Below are positions 12,450-24,617 of a stretch of DNA of 64,000 nucleotides, piece after piece (position 1 is the first letter of the stretch; each line of letters starts with the position of its first letter). Made by a program: the position numbers and the translations under genes. The stretch is taken from contig CACOAB010000001.1 of NCBI GenBank assembly GCA_902625125.1, forward strand, positions 57,423-121,422, in the 5' to 3' direction. The DNA comes from an uncultured Pelagibacteraceae bacterium (lineage in GTDB: Bacteria; Pseudomonadota; Alphaproteobacteria; Pelagibacterales; Pelagibacteraceae). The notes under the pieces were generated by a model. It did no database searches and was not told where the DNA came from. It was given only the letters and a program-made list of their open reading frames with translations.

Positions 12450-13716
12450 TTAAAAAATTATTTATATGACTCATTGTTTTTTCTATTATATCTTGTTCTA
12501 AAATTTTAATAGAGTTAAGATTACTCCTTTCCTCCTTTTTGAACTCTTTAAGATCAACTTTTAAATTTTCACTCAACTCATCAAAATTATTTACCTCTTT
12601 TGAAATACCATTTAAGTTTAAAATTTCATATATTTCCTCAAAATTAGATACATACGGTCCATGGTAAATTTTACAATTTAATTTTGCAGCATCTATAGGA
12701 TTTTGACCACTGTCTTCTTGCAATCTTTTAATAATGGATTTTCCAATAAAAACACTTTTTGTAAATTTATAATAGTTTTGTAGAACGCCAAAAGAATTAA
12801 TTATTATTACTTCTGAGTTATTTAAAATTCTTTCATCTGAATTCAAAATCTGGGTTTTAATTCCATAGCTTTCAAATAAAGATTTGATTTTTTCTACTCT
12901 ATCTAAATGTCGTGGTGCTAAAATTGTTTTAATATCATTAAATTTTTTTTTTAGCTCTAAATGTGTTTTTAAGCAAAATAAATCCTCTTCCCTATGAATA
13001 CTTGCAGCAACCCAAAACCTTGATTTTAACAATAAATCACTATTTTCGTTTTTAATATCTTCGATTTTTATTTGATTAATTAATTTTATATTTCCCTCAT
13101 AATTTATATTTTTAGCTTTTAATTTTTCAAGATTCTTCTTAGTTTTTTTATTTGAACATAAGCATAAATCAAATAGCCCAAAAATTTTGTGAGCAACACT
13201 CGGAAACAAATACCATCTGTCAAAAGTTTTATTACTTATCCTCGCATTAATAATAGCAATTTGTATATTGTGTTTTTTTGCATTCGTAATTAAATTTGGC
13301 CAAATTTCTGAATCTACTAGAAAGATTTTATAAGGTTTCCATAAAAATAAAAACTTATTAATTAAAAAAGCGACATCCAAAGGAAAAAAGCGATGCTGTA
13401 TGTTATCAAATTTTTTTAGTTCTTGTTCAGCAAGATTTCCAGAACTTAATGTGGTTGTAGTAATGAGAAATTCATAATTTTTATTGTTTAAATTAATTCT
13501 CTCAATTATAGGAGTTATACTTTTATACTCTCCAACACTAGCAGCATGAAACCAAATTAATTTTTTTTTGGGTTTTTTATTTATGTTAAAATGTGAAACA
13601 AATAATTTTTCTTTGAATCTTAAAGGATGTTCTTTGTTTAAAAATAATCTTAAATAAATGAAAAAAATTAAAAAAGGGTATAAAATATTAGATACCACCC
13701 TGTAAGCTAGAATCAT
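12442..13716 (-). CDS. waaA: 3-deoxy-D-manno-octulosonic acid transferase
   Basis: WFHAASVGEYKSITPII, LVDSEIWPNLI, GKSIIKRLQEDSGQNPIDAA. Confidence 0.93.
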   Translation of the reverse strand: MILAYRVVSNILYPFLIFFIYLRLFLNKEHPLRFKEKLFVSHFNINKKPKKKLIWFHAASVGEYKSITPIIERINLNNKNYEFLITTTTLSSGNLAEQELKKFDNIQHRFFPLDVAFLINKFLFLWKPYKIFLVDSEIWPNLITNAKKHNIQIAIINARISNKTFDRWYLFPSVAHKIFGLFDLCLCSNKKTKKNLEKLKAKNINYEGNIKLINQIKIEDIKNENSDLLLKSRFWVAASIHREEDLFCLKTHLELKKKFNDIKTILAPRHLDRVEKIKSLFESYGIKTQILNSDERILNNSEVIIINSFGVLQNYYKFTKSVFIGKSIIKRLQEDSGQNPIDAAKLNCKIYHGPYVSNFEEIYEILNLNGISKEVNNFDELSENLKVDLKEFKKEERSNLNSIKILEQDIIEKTMSHINNFLND

Positions 13717-13717
13717 C

Positions 13718-15460
13718 TTATTTCAGTTGTTTTTTGTATAACGATTTATATTCTTCACATTTATTAATTAGAAAGTCGTGGTTACCCTCGTTAATTATTC
13801 TACCTTCTTTGAGTATAAATATTTTATCAGCATTATGAATTGTTGAAAGTCTATGAGCGATTACTAATGTTGTTTTGTTTTTAACTAAATTGTTTACAGC
13901 ATTTTGTACGATTTCCTCAGACTCTGCATCAAGGGAGGAAGTCGCCTCATCGAGTAATATTATAGGAGATTGTTTCAAAATTGCTCTTGCTATTGATATT
14001 CTTTGTTTTTGACCACCAGAGAGCCTTATACCATTTTCCCCAATCATAGTGTTATATCCACTAGGAAGTTTTTCAATAAATTCTTCTGCTGCAGCAAATT
14101 TGCATGCATTAATTATTTCTTGATCAGAAGCATTATGCTTTGCATAAGCAATATTATTTTTGATAGTATCATCAAACAAAACTACATCTTGACTAACTAG
14201 CGATAGACTTTCCCTTAAAGATTTAAGTGATACGTTTTTAATTTTCTGATTATCAATTTCTATATAACCCTCTTGAGGATCGTAAAATCTTGGAAGAAGA
14301 TTTATAATTGTACTTTTTCCTGCCCCACTATGCCCTACAAAAGCTGTCATCGTTTGTCCTTTGATGTCAAAGCTTAAATCTTTAACAGCTTTTTCATTAG
14401 TAGAACTATATTTAAATCCAACCTTATTAAATCTTATATTTGAATTTTTTAAGATTAATTTTGGAGTATTGGGCAGCTCTTTTACTTTTATCTCTTTGTC
14501 AATTATTTCACTTATTCTTTTAAATGCAGAAGCGCCTTGGTAAGCAGCCATATTTATCGTAGCTAAAGATCTAATTGGTTGATATGCAAGCATCATGGCT
14601 GCAAGAAAAGAAAAAAAATTATTTACACCTAGCTCACCCGTTGAAATTAATTTTCCAGATATAATTATAAATCCTGCAATCATAAATCCCGTCAAGCATT
14701 CCATTATAGGTGTTGCTCTAATTACGATGCTTCCTATTTTTATATTTTTTTCTACAAGGTCGTCTATAAATTCTTTAGCTTTTTGATTTTCTTCATCTTC
14801 CTTTTGGTAAATTCTGATCATTTTCGACCCTTTAAAAATTTCTGTTAAAAACGATGCTAAAATTCCCGACGATGACCCTGCTTTAGAAGTGGCTTTTCCA
14901 ATTCTTTTACCTAAAGATTTTGCTAAACCACCCGCTAGCGGCATCATTATAATAGCGAACAAAGTTAGCTTCCAATTTTGGTAAAACATAACTGCGGTTA
15001 ACGCGATTAGCGTAAAAGTATCTTTCATTAAATTTAAAACTCCAGTACTTACCAATGTCCGGACATGGTGAGTATCAAACATAACATTTGATATATATTT
15101 TCCAGAATGCCTATTATCCAAGGTCTCTATATCTGATTTTAAAATATTTACGGCAATCTTTTTTTGAAGTTGCCCAGCCACCTCTTCACCAACTCTAATT
15201 ATATTTATTCTAGCAAAGTAAAGAGAAATACCTTTACTTGAAAATGCAATAATAATTAATAGAGGAATTGTCCAGGCAAGAACTTTATCTTGTTCTATAA
15301 ATATTTTTTTAACTGCCGGATCTAACAACCAAGCTATACTAGAGGTACTAGCAGCAACAATAAGAGATAATACAAGAGCAGTAAAAATTTTGCCTAAGTG
15401 TTTTTTAACATGTTCATTATACAATCTTCGTAATATAATTTTCAGTTCATCAAATTTCAT
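13718..15460 (-). CDS. msbA: MsbA-like ABC transporter (permease-ATPase fusion)
   Basis: 580 aa; GHSGAGKSTIINLL, LSGGQKQRISIARAIL, ILLDEATSSLD; next to waaA/lpxK. Confidence 0.85.
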   Translation of the reverse strand: MKFDELKIILRRLYNEHVKKHLGKIFTALVLSLIVAASTSSIAWLLDPAVKKIFIEQDKVLAWTIPLLIIIAFSSKGISLYFARINIIRVGEEVAGQLQKKIAVNILKSDIETLDNRHSGKYISNVMFDTHHVRTLVSTGVLNLMKDTFTLIALTAVMFYQNWKLTLFAIIMMPLAGGLAKSLGKRIGKATSKAGSSSGILASFLTEIFKGSKMIRIYQKEDEENQKAKEFIDDLVEKNIKIGSIVIRATPIMECLTGFMIAGFIIISGKLISTGELGVNNFFSFLAAMMLAYQPIRSLATINMAAYQGASAFKRISEIIDKEIKVKELPNTPKLILKNSNIRFNKVGFKYSSTNEKAVKDLSFDIKGQTMTAFVGHSGAGKSTIINLLPRFYDPQEGYIEIDNQKIKNVSLKSLRESLSLVSQDVVLFDDTIKNNIAYAKHNASDQEIINACKFAAAEEFIEKLPSGYNTMIGENGIRLSGGQKQRISIARAILKQSPIILLDEATSSLDAESEEIVQNAVNNLVKNKTTLVIAHRLSTIHNADKIFILKEGRIINEGNHDFLINKCEEYKSLYKKQLK

Positions 15461-15461
15461 A

Positions 15462-16322
15462 TTAAAATTGAATAGAAAAAATACTAAAGAATAATAAAAA
15501 GCCAGAATAATTATTAAACTTAAACAATTTAAGATAGTTGGTTGTTTTATTCTTTTTAAATTTTACTAATTGATAAATAAGCGTAAAAATAAAAAACATT
15601 AAAAAAACAGTAGTTATATTTTTACCCAAAAAACCATTAAATAGATACAATAATAAAACAATAGATATCAAATACGAAGTAGATAAAAATAATTTAATAT
15701 TTTTTTTAAACTTTATCGCAGTAGATTTAAGACCAATTATTTCATCATCTGACATATCTTGAGCTCCATAAATGGTGTCATAACCCAATGTCCAAAATAT
15801 GGCTGACAAGTATAGAATAATTATTTCTATAGATAAGCTATTATTCATCGCGGTCCAGGCCATAATAATTCCCCAATTAAAAGTGATCCCTAAAAATAAT
15901 TGAGGCCAATAAGTTATTCTTTTCATAAAAGGGTAGGCAAATGCTAAAAACATCGAGCTCATTCCTAGCAGTATTGTTAACATGTTAAACTGTAATAAAA
16001 TAATAAAAGCGATTAAACAAAGAGCAAGTACGTAAATTAAAGACTGAGTTATCGTTATTTTTCCTGAAGCTATTGGACGTTTTTTTGTTCTTTTGACTTT
16101 TCTATCAAAATCTTTATCAACTATATCATTTACAATGCATCCAGCACTTCTCATTAAAACTGAGCCAAAAAAAAATAATATCAAATAATAAGAGAATATA
16201 TGTATATTTGGATTTATAGTATTCGCGTAAGCCAAGCCCCATGAGCAAGGCCAAAATAAAAGCATGAAACCTATTGGTTTGTTGAAACGAGTGAGTTCTA
16301 TAAATATCTTTATATGTGACAT
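15462..16322 (-). CDS. ubiA: 4-hydroxybenzoate polyprenyltransferase
   Basis: RFNKPIGFMLLFWPCSWGL, RSAGCIVNDIVDKDFDRKVKRTKKRPIASG. Confidence 0.94.
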   Translation of the reverse strand: MSHIKIFIELTRFNKPIGFMLLFWPCSWGLAYANTINPNIHIFSYYLILFFFGSVLMRSAGCIVNDIVDKDFDRKVKRTKKRPIASGKITITQSLIYVLALCLIAFIILLQFNMLTILLGMSSMFLAFAYPFMKRITYWPQLFLGITFNWGIIMAWTAMNNSLSIEIIILYLSAIFWTLGYDTIYGAQDMSDDEIIGLKSTAIKFKKNIKLFLSTSYLISIVLLLYLFNGFLGKNITTVFLMFFIFTLIYQLVKFKKNKTTNYLKLFKFNNYSGFLLFFSIFSIQF

Positions 16323-16375
16323 GAAATATTACTTGTAAATATCAAACAGTAACTTCATAATCAATTTGATTCGAT

Positions 16376-16786
16376 ATGGATATAGATTACACAGTAGCAG
16401 CATTAATGTTCCCAGCTATACCTTTAATGATGACAATGTATAGTAATAGATTTCATACATTGAGCGGGCTAATTAGGCGTTTACACGATCAATTGACCAT
16501 TGATAAAAAAGCTCCTCCTCAACTAGAAAATCAGTTGCATGTTCTTAACAATAGAACGAATCTTTTAAAGTTTACTATGGGTTTTGCTGCATTTGGTTTT
16601 TTATTTAATATGACTACCGTTTTAATGCTTTATCTAGGAAGCTTACAGTTTGCTAGATTAATTTTTGCAGCATGTTGTATTTGTATGATTATCTCAATTT
16701 TTTTATTTTTACAGGAGATAAGACTTTCTAACCAGGCTTTAAAGTATCATTTGAGTGATATGGACTCAATGAAAAACGATTTATAA
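16376..16786 (+). CDS. DUF2721-like membrane protein
   Basis: 136 aa, FPAIPLMMTMYSNRFHTLSGLIRRLHD, two TM segments. Confidence 0.6.
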   Translation: MDIDYTVAALMFPAIPLMMTMYSNRFHTLSGLIRRLHDQLTIDKKAPPQLENQLHVLNNRTNLLKFTMGFAAFGFLFNMTTVLMLYLGSLQFARLIFAACCICMIISIFLFLQEIRLSNQALKYHLSDMDSMKNDL

Positions 16787-16788
16787 CT

Positions 16789-17052
16789 TTACTTACTCTC
16801 TATTAAATTTTTCTTAAATAAGGAAATACCTTTATTTTTTTTATGATTATAAGATTCTTTAAATGTTTCTAATTGCCAGCCTTGCATTCTATTGATAATC
16901 ATTTTTAAATTTTCCTCTTTCCAGTTATTGTGAGTATTCTCATCTTTCCAAATTTTTTTTTCTTCATTTGTTCTTGCGCAACCGTAACAATAGCCTGTAA
17001 TGGGATCGGTTCTGCAAATACTAATGCAAGGAGATATGATTTTTTTTTCCAT
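16789..17052 (-). CDS. DUF1289 family protein
   Basis: ISPCISICRTDPITGYCYGCARTNEEKKIW cysteine pattern. Confidence 0.8.
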   Translation of the reverse strand: MEKKIISPCISICRTDPITGYCYGCARTNEEKKIWKDENTHNNWKEENLKMIINRMQGWQLETFKESYNHKKNKGISLFKKNLIESK

Positions 17053-18026
17053 TAAGGAATTAAAATAGCCGGGCCAGTAAGTTTTCTTGATTCTAAATCT
17101 TCATGAGCATTTTTTGCGTCTATCAAACTATACTCTTTTGAAATTTTAATTTTTATTTTTCCAAATTTTACCTTCTCAAAAACAGCATCTGCTCCAGCTT
17201 GAAGTTCTTTTCTATTCGTAAAATACTGACCAATCGATGGTCTGGTTAAGTAAAGACCTTTTGGTTGGATATCTTTTGGGACATTGACTGGATCAAGAGG
17301 GCCAGAAGCATTTCCAAAACTTACCATCATACCTCTAGTTTTTAGACATGCTAATGAACCATAAAAAGTATTTTTTCCAACCCCATCAAAAACTGCTGTA
17401 ACTCCCTCATTATTTGTAATTTCCATAACTTTTTTTGCAAAATCATCTTTCGTGTAATTAATGACGTGCATATATCCATTTTCTTCTGCAATTTTTATTT
17501 TTTCATCTGTACCAACTGTACCTATAACTTTTGCTCCAATACTATTAGCCCATTGAGCAAATATTTGACCAACACCGCCTGCAGCAGCATGAAATAAAAC
17601 AGTTTCACCAGCTTTAAGATTGTAAGTTTTACAAAGTAAATAATTAGTAGTTAAACCTTTAGTCATTAAGGTTGCAGCTAGTTTATGAGATATACCTTCT
17701 GGAACTTTTACAGCTATTTTAGATGGAATAATTCTTTGTTGAGAATATGCACCTAATGGTACAGAAGCGTAAGCTATATTGTCGCCTATATTAAATTCTT
17801 TAACATTAGTTCCAACCTCTTCTACTTTACCCGCTGCTTCTAAGCCAATTCCACTAGGTAATTTAAGGGGATACAAACCTGATCTATGATAGGTGTCAAT
17901 ATAATTTAAACCAATCGCATGATTTGTAACTTTAATTTCATCTGGACCAGGCGAACCAACTCTAACATCTTGAAGCTCTAAAACTTCAGGCCCACCATTT
18001 TTTTTTATAATTATTGATTTTGGCAT
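17052..18026 (-). CDS. NADPH:quinone oxidoreductase (zinc-independent MDR family)
   Basis: GGPEVLELQDV, AAAGGVGQIFAQWAN, GIGLEAAGKVEEVG. Confidence 0.9.
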   Translation of the reverse strand: MPKSIIIKKNGGPEVLELQDVRVGSPGPDEIKVTNHAIGLNYIDTYHRSGLYPLKLPSGIGLEAAGKVEEVGTNVKEFNIGDNIAYASVPLGAYSQQRIIPSKIAVKVPEGISHKLAATLMTKGLTTNYLLCKTYNLKAGETVLFHAAAGGVGQIFAQWANSIGAKVIGTVGTDEKIKIAEENGYMHVINYTKDDFAKKVMEITNNEGVTAVFDGVGKNTFYGSLACLKTRGMMVSFGNASGPLDPVNVPKDIQPKGLYLTRPSIGQYFTNRKELQAGADAVFEKVKFGKIKIKISKEYSLIDAKNAHEDLESRKLTGPAILIP

Positions 18027-18047
18027 CTGGGAAACCTACTTGAACTT

Positions 18048-18890
18048 TTAATATTTAGCAAATGTTCCGTTATTATAATCTTGTATCGCTTCAAGTATTT
18101 CTGCCTTTGTATTCATCACAAAAGGACCACCTCTCGCAATAGGTTCACCTATAGGTTTGCCAGCAATAAATAAAAATTCAGATTTTTTGTTTGCTTTGAC
18201 AGTAAGTTTATTACCTCTCTCAAGTAAAATTAAATTTGAGTTAGAAGTTTTTTCGTGATCCTGTTCACCTATTTTTAGCTGACCCTTAAGTAAATATATA
18301 AAACTGTTGTGTCCATCTGGAGATTCGCAACTAAATTCTTTACCTTCATTTAAAACTACATGGAAATATATTGGTTCCACATTATGATTTTTTTCAGGTC
18401 CCTCAGCATTTTCATATTTTCCAGCAATTACTTTTACAATCTTGTCTTTGTCTTTGTGAGTTCCAAGCTCATCTCCTTTAATATAAAGATATTCTGGTTT
18501 ATTTTTTTTATGTTTTGCAGGCATATTGATCCATAATTGGAATCCTAATAACTTGCCTTCTTTCATAGCAGGCATTTCTGAATGTATAATTCCTCTACCA
18601 GTTTTCATCCATTGTACATCACCAGATGCCATAATTCCTTTAGCACCAGTGCTGTCTTGATGTTCAAATTCTCCATTTAACATATAAGTAACCGTCTCTA
18701 TTCCTCTATGAGGATGAGGAGGGAAACCTGCAATATAATCGTCTTTATTTTCTGAACCAAACTCGTCGAGCATTAAGAAAGGATCAATGTAATCTGCTTC
18801 AGGCGTGCCAATACTTCTTTTTAATTTTACACCAGCACCATCTGATGCATTTAAAGCTTTTATAATTTTTTTAACTTCAATATTTTTCAT
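18048..18890 (-). CDS. pirin family protein
   Basis: DGAGVKLKRSIGTPEADYIDPFLMLDEFGSE, FPPHPHRGIETVTYML; internal M at 18890 preferred over 18920. Confidence 0.9.
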   Translation of the reverse strand: MKNIEVKKIIKALNASDGAGVKLKRSIGTPEADYIDPFLMLDEFGSENKDDYIAGFPPHPHRGIETVTYMLNGEFEHQDSTGAKGIMASGDVQWMKTGRGIIHSEMPAMKEGKLLGFQLWINMPAKHKKNKPEYLYIKGDELGTHKDKDKIVKVIAGKYENAEGPEKNHNVEPIYFHVVLNEGKEFSCESPDGHNSFIYLLKGQLKIGEQDHEKTSNSNLILLERGNKLTVKANKKSEFLFIAGKPIGEPIARGGPFVMNTKAEILEAIQDYNNGTFAKY

Positions 18891-18894
18891 AAAA

Positions 18895-19134
18895 CTATTT
18901 AGCGTTATGTGATCCATCACATATTGGAGGATCGTTTGTTAGTTTGCATGTACAGAAAAAAACTTTTTTAGATTGATCAGCCTTATATGGCAAAGGTTTA
19001 AAAGTTGTATCTTTGTGTGAACCATCACAAAAAGGCTGTTTCGCACTTAATCCGCAAGTGCACCAGTAATAAGATTTACCTTCTAAGACATTTATTCCAA
19101 TCGGAGTGTCTCCAGCTCTTTTTCCTTTTATCAT
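18895..19134 (-). CDS. dual CDGSH iron-sulfur domain protein
   Basis: two motifs: CTCGLSAKQPFCDGSH and CTCKLTNDPPICDGSH. Confidence 0.9.
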   Translation of the reverse strand: MIKGKRAGDTPIGINVLEGKSYYWCTCGLSAKQPFCDGSHKDTTFKPLPYKADQSKKVFFCTCKLTNDPPICDGSHNAK

Positions 19135-19160
19135 TTAATTTCTCCTAATTTTTAACTTGT

Positions 19161-19823
19161 TTATACAATATCTAAAAGTTGTTTCAAATTTTTAATTTCG
19201 TCGCTGGGTTTATAATCAAGATTATCAAAAATATTATTATTTCTATTTACCCAAATAGAATTGTAACCGTAGTTTCCACCACCTGATACATCCCAGGTGT
19301 TTGAACTTAGAAATACAACTTCATTTTTTTGTATATTATATTTTTTAATTGGCATGTCATAAACTTTTGAGCTGGGTTTATAAATTCCTACTTCTTCAAT
19401 TGAAAATACATCATCAAAAATATTTTTTAAATTATTGCTTTCAATTAATTCATTGAGAAGGGCAGGTGTACCGTTTGACAGAATACCAAGTTTATAATTC
19501 TTTTCTTTTAAAATTTTTACAACTTCAGGAACCTCTTTAAAAGGTGAAAGTACTTTGTAAAGGTTTAATAATTCATTTCTCATTGAAATATCTATATCAA
19601 AAGCTTTCATTGATTTATCTAAACTGTCTTCTGTCACTTGCCAAAAATCTTTGTGTCTATTCATTAAACTTCTTAGCCAAGTATATTCAAGTTGTGTGGT
19701 TCTCCAATAATTGGCAAAACTTTCCCACTTGCTACCGATTTTATCTTTACATTTTTCTGCAGCTGAATTGACATCAAAAAGAGTGCCATATGCATCAAAA
19801 ATTATTGCTTTAATATTTTTCAT
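19161..19823 (-). CDS. haloacid dehalogenase, type II-like
   Basis: IFDAYGTLFDVNSAA, LGILSNGTPALL, FLSSNTWDVSGG. Confidence 0.87.
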   Translation of the reverse strand: MKNIKAIIFDAYGTLFDVNSAAEKCKDKIGSKWESFANYWRTTQLEYTWLRSLMNRHKDFWQVTEDSLDKSMKAFDIDISMRNELLNLYKVLSPFKEVPEVVKILKEKNYKLGILSNGTPALLNELIESNNLKNIFDDVFSIEEVGIYKPSSKVYDMPIKKYNIQKNEVVFLSSNTWDVSGGGNYGYNSIWVNRNNNIFDNLDYKPSDEIKNLKQLLDIV

Positions 19824-19831
19824 AATTTAAA

Positions 19832-20554
19832 TTGATCTTAATGAGTAATATTAGATTATTTCACCCAGAAAATATAATAGAAAATACTACAAGCCTATTA
19901 TCTAAAGAGCACACTCATTATGTTGCAAATGTAATGAGAATGAAAAGGGGTTCTAACATTAATTTTTTTAATAAAGATGGAGAATGGCTTAGCGAAATAA
20001 TTTTTCTAGATAGAGATCGGGTCGAAGTAAAATTTTTAAATAAATTAAAAGAACCAACCAAGAATTTTAATATCGAATTAGCAATTTGCTTAGTAAAGAA
20101 AGGCCCAATGGATACCATTTTACAAAAAGCCACAGAGCTTGGTGTTACTAAAATAACACCGATTGTATCTGAAAGAACAGAGGTTAAAGAATTAAATTTT
20201 GAAAGAGCAAAAAAAATTGTTATTGAAGCTACAGAACAATCTAATCAATTAATTCCTCCAGAAATTTCCCAGGTAAAAAAGCTTAAAGATTTTATAAATA
20301 ATTTAGATGGATCTACAAAATTATTATTTGCAGATGTGAATTCTAAAGATAATTTAAAAAAAGAAGTTTTAAGTGAAGCTAAATCTTTATCTATACTTAT
20401 AGGTCCAGAGGGAGATTTTTCGCCCTCAGAAATAGAACTTATTCACGGAAATCCTAACGTTGTGCCATTTACAATATCTAGAAACATTCTAAGGTCAGAT
20501 ACTGCTGTAATAAGCGCTATTTCATTAGTGAATTTTATCAATAACTTTCATTAA
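19832..20554 (+). CDS. rsmE: 16S rRNA (uracil1498-N3)-methyltransferase
   Basis: KKGPMDTILQKATELGVTKITPI, LIGPEGDFSPSEI, ILRSDTAVISAI. Confidence 0.94.
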   Translation: MILMSNIRLFHPENIIENTTSLLSKEHTHYVANVMRMKRGSNINFFNKDGEWLSEIIFLDRDRVEVKFLNKLKEPTKNFNIELAICLVKKGPMDTILQKATELGVTKITPIVSERTEVKELNFERAKKIVIEATEQSNQLIPPEISQVKKLKDFINNLDGSTKLLFADVNSKDNLKKEVLSEAKSLSILIGPEGDFSPSEIELIHGNPNVVPFTISRNILRSDTAVISAISLVNFINNFH

Positions 20555-20605
20555 TTGTCGCATTAATTGAAATTGTGAAATTGTCTAAAAGCTGTATAAA
20601 AACTC

Positions 20606-23034
<2,429 letters not shown>

Positions 23035-23035
23035 A

Positions 23036-23956
23036 TTGAGCCAGATACTTTTAAAAACGAGAAACTCTAAACTTGGTTTAGTATTAGATCTTAACTCATT
23101 TTTTAATCTAATGAAGCCAAGAGTAATGTCTCTTGTTTTATTTACTTGCATGGTTGGTTTATTGATTGCACCTTATAGCGTTGATCTTAAAACTTCTTTA
23201 ATATCATTACTAGCAGTAGCAATTGGCTCTGGTGCGGCTGGAGCTTTAAATATGTGGTATGAGTCCGATGTTGATGCCCTAATGAGCAGAACCTGTTTAA
23301 GACCGATACCAACAGGCAAAGTAAAAAGAAATCAGGCTTTATATTTTGGAATTATTTTATCAATTATTTCTGTTGCTATGCTTTACTATTCAGCAAATAC
23401 TATTTCAGCAATATTATTAGCATCAACTATTGGTTTTTATTTTTTTATTTATACGATCTGGCTTAAAAGAAAAACTCCACAGAATATTGTCATTGGAGGT
23501 GCCGCTGGAGCTTTACCCCCAGTTATTGGATGGACGATAGCTACAGGAACAATAACAATCGAACCAATAATACTTTTCTTAATTATTTTTGTTTGGACGC
23601 CGTCTCATTTCTGGGCATTGAGTTTATATAAATCAGGGGATTATAAGAAAGCTAAGATACCAATGTTACCAGTTATTGCTGGAACAAAAACAACAAAAAC
23701 AAATATATTGGTTTACTCATTTGCTATGCTTCCAGTTGTAATAGCTCCATATTATTTTGAGTTTGCGAGTTTATTATACTTAGTTACAGCTTTAGTTATG
23801 ACACTATATTATAATTATTTATGCTTAGAGTTGTTTAAAGCAAAGGTTATAAAATTCTCAAATAAAATTGCAAGAAAAGTATTTATCTACTCAATATTTT
23901 ATCTATTTTTTGTTTATCTAATTTTACTTATTGATAATGCTAGGAGCCTTTTTTAA
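23036..23956 (+). CDS. ctaB: protoheme IX farnesyltransferase
   Basis: LMKPRVMSLVLFTCMVGLL, NMWYESDVDALMSRTCLRPIPTGK, WTPSHFWALSLY; TTG start. Confidence 0.95.
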   Translation: MSQILLKTRNSKLGLVLDLNSFFNLMKPRVMSLVLFTCMVGLLIAPYSVDLKTSLISLLAVAIGSGAAGALNMWYESDVDALMSRTCLRPIPTGKVKRNQALYFGIILSIISVAMLYYSANTISAILLASTIGFYFFIYTIWLKRKTPQNIVIGGAAGALPPVIGWTIATGTITIEPIILFLIIFVWTPSHFWALSLYKSGDYKKAKIPMLPVIAGTKTTKTNILVYSFAMLPVVIAPYYFEFASLLYLVTALVMTLYYNYLCLELFKAKVIKFSNKIARKVFIYSIFYLFFVYLILLIDNARSLF

Positions 23957-24066
23957 TGAGTAAAAAAAAGAAAAACATAATAACTGCAGTGCTATTAGTA
24001 TTATTTATGATCTTTTTATTTGCACTTACCTTTTATAATATTGGAATTTATAATAGAGAAATTTAA
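23956..24066 (+). CDS. 36 aa single-TM small protein in the cytochrome oxidase operon (CoxF/CtaF-position ORF)
   Basis: Not in the ORF track. ATG at 23956 gives MSKKKKNIITAVLLVLFMIFLFALTFYNIGIYNREI; its start overlaps the ctaB stop and its stop overlaps the ctaG ATG (TAATG at both junctions). Confidence 0.75.
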   Translation: MSKKKKNIITAVLLVLFMIFLFALTFYNIGIYNREI

Positions 24067-24617
24067 TGACCGTTAACAAAAAAAATTTAACACCAATAGC
24101 CTTAGTTTCAATATTTCTATTAATGTTGGCTTTATCTTTTGCAGCTGTACCTTTGTATGATTTATTCTGTAGAGTTACTGGCTTTGGAGGGACAACACAA
24201 AATGCTTCGGAAAAAGAAATTCCAAAAATAATCGTTAATCAAGATTATAGAATGAGATTCGATACTAATGTTCACAGCACTTCAGATTGGAAATTTTATC
24301 CTGAAAAAAATACTTTAGATTTAAAACCAGGCCAAGTTCACACAGTCAAATTTAATGTAGAAAACCCAGGTAATCAAAGTTCATCAGGTTCAGCTTCATT
24401 TAATGTTTCTCCCTCTTCATTCGGTAAGTACTTGAATAAGATTGGCTGCTTTTGTTTCGAAAAACAAACGTTAAAACCAAATGAGAAACAAGAATTTGTT
24501 TTAACATTTTTCTTGGATCCCAAAGTGGTTGATGATAATAAAACTAAGAATATTTCTGATGTAACACTATCTTTTACATTCTTTGCATCAGAATTTTATG
24601 AAAAGGAAAAAACTTAA
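24066..24617 (+). CDS. ctaG: cytochrome c oxidase assembly protein CtaG/Cox11
   Basis: AAVPLYDLFCRVTGFGGTTQ, KIGCFCFEKQTLKPNE. Confidence 0.96.
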   Translation: MTVNKKNLTPIALVSIFLLMLALSFAAVPLYDLFCRVTGFGGTTQNASEKEIPKIIVNQDYRMRFDTNVHSTSDWKFYPEKNTLDLKPGQVHTVKFNVENPGNQSSSGSASFNVSPSSFGKYLNKIGCFCFEKQTLKPNEKQEFVLTFFLDPKVVDDNKTKNISDVTLSFTFFASEFYEKEKT

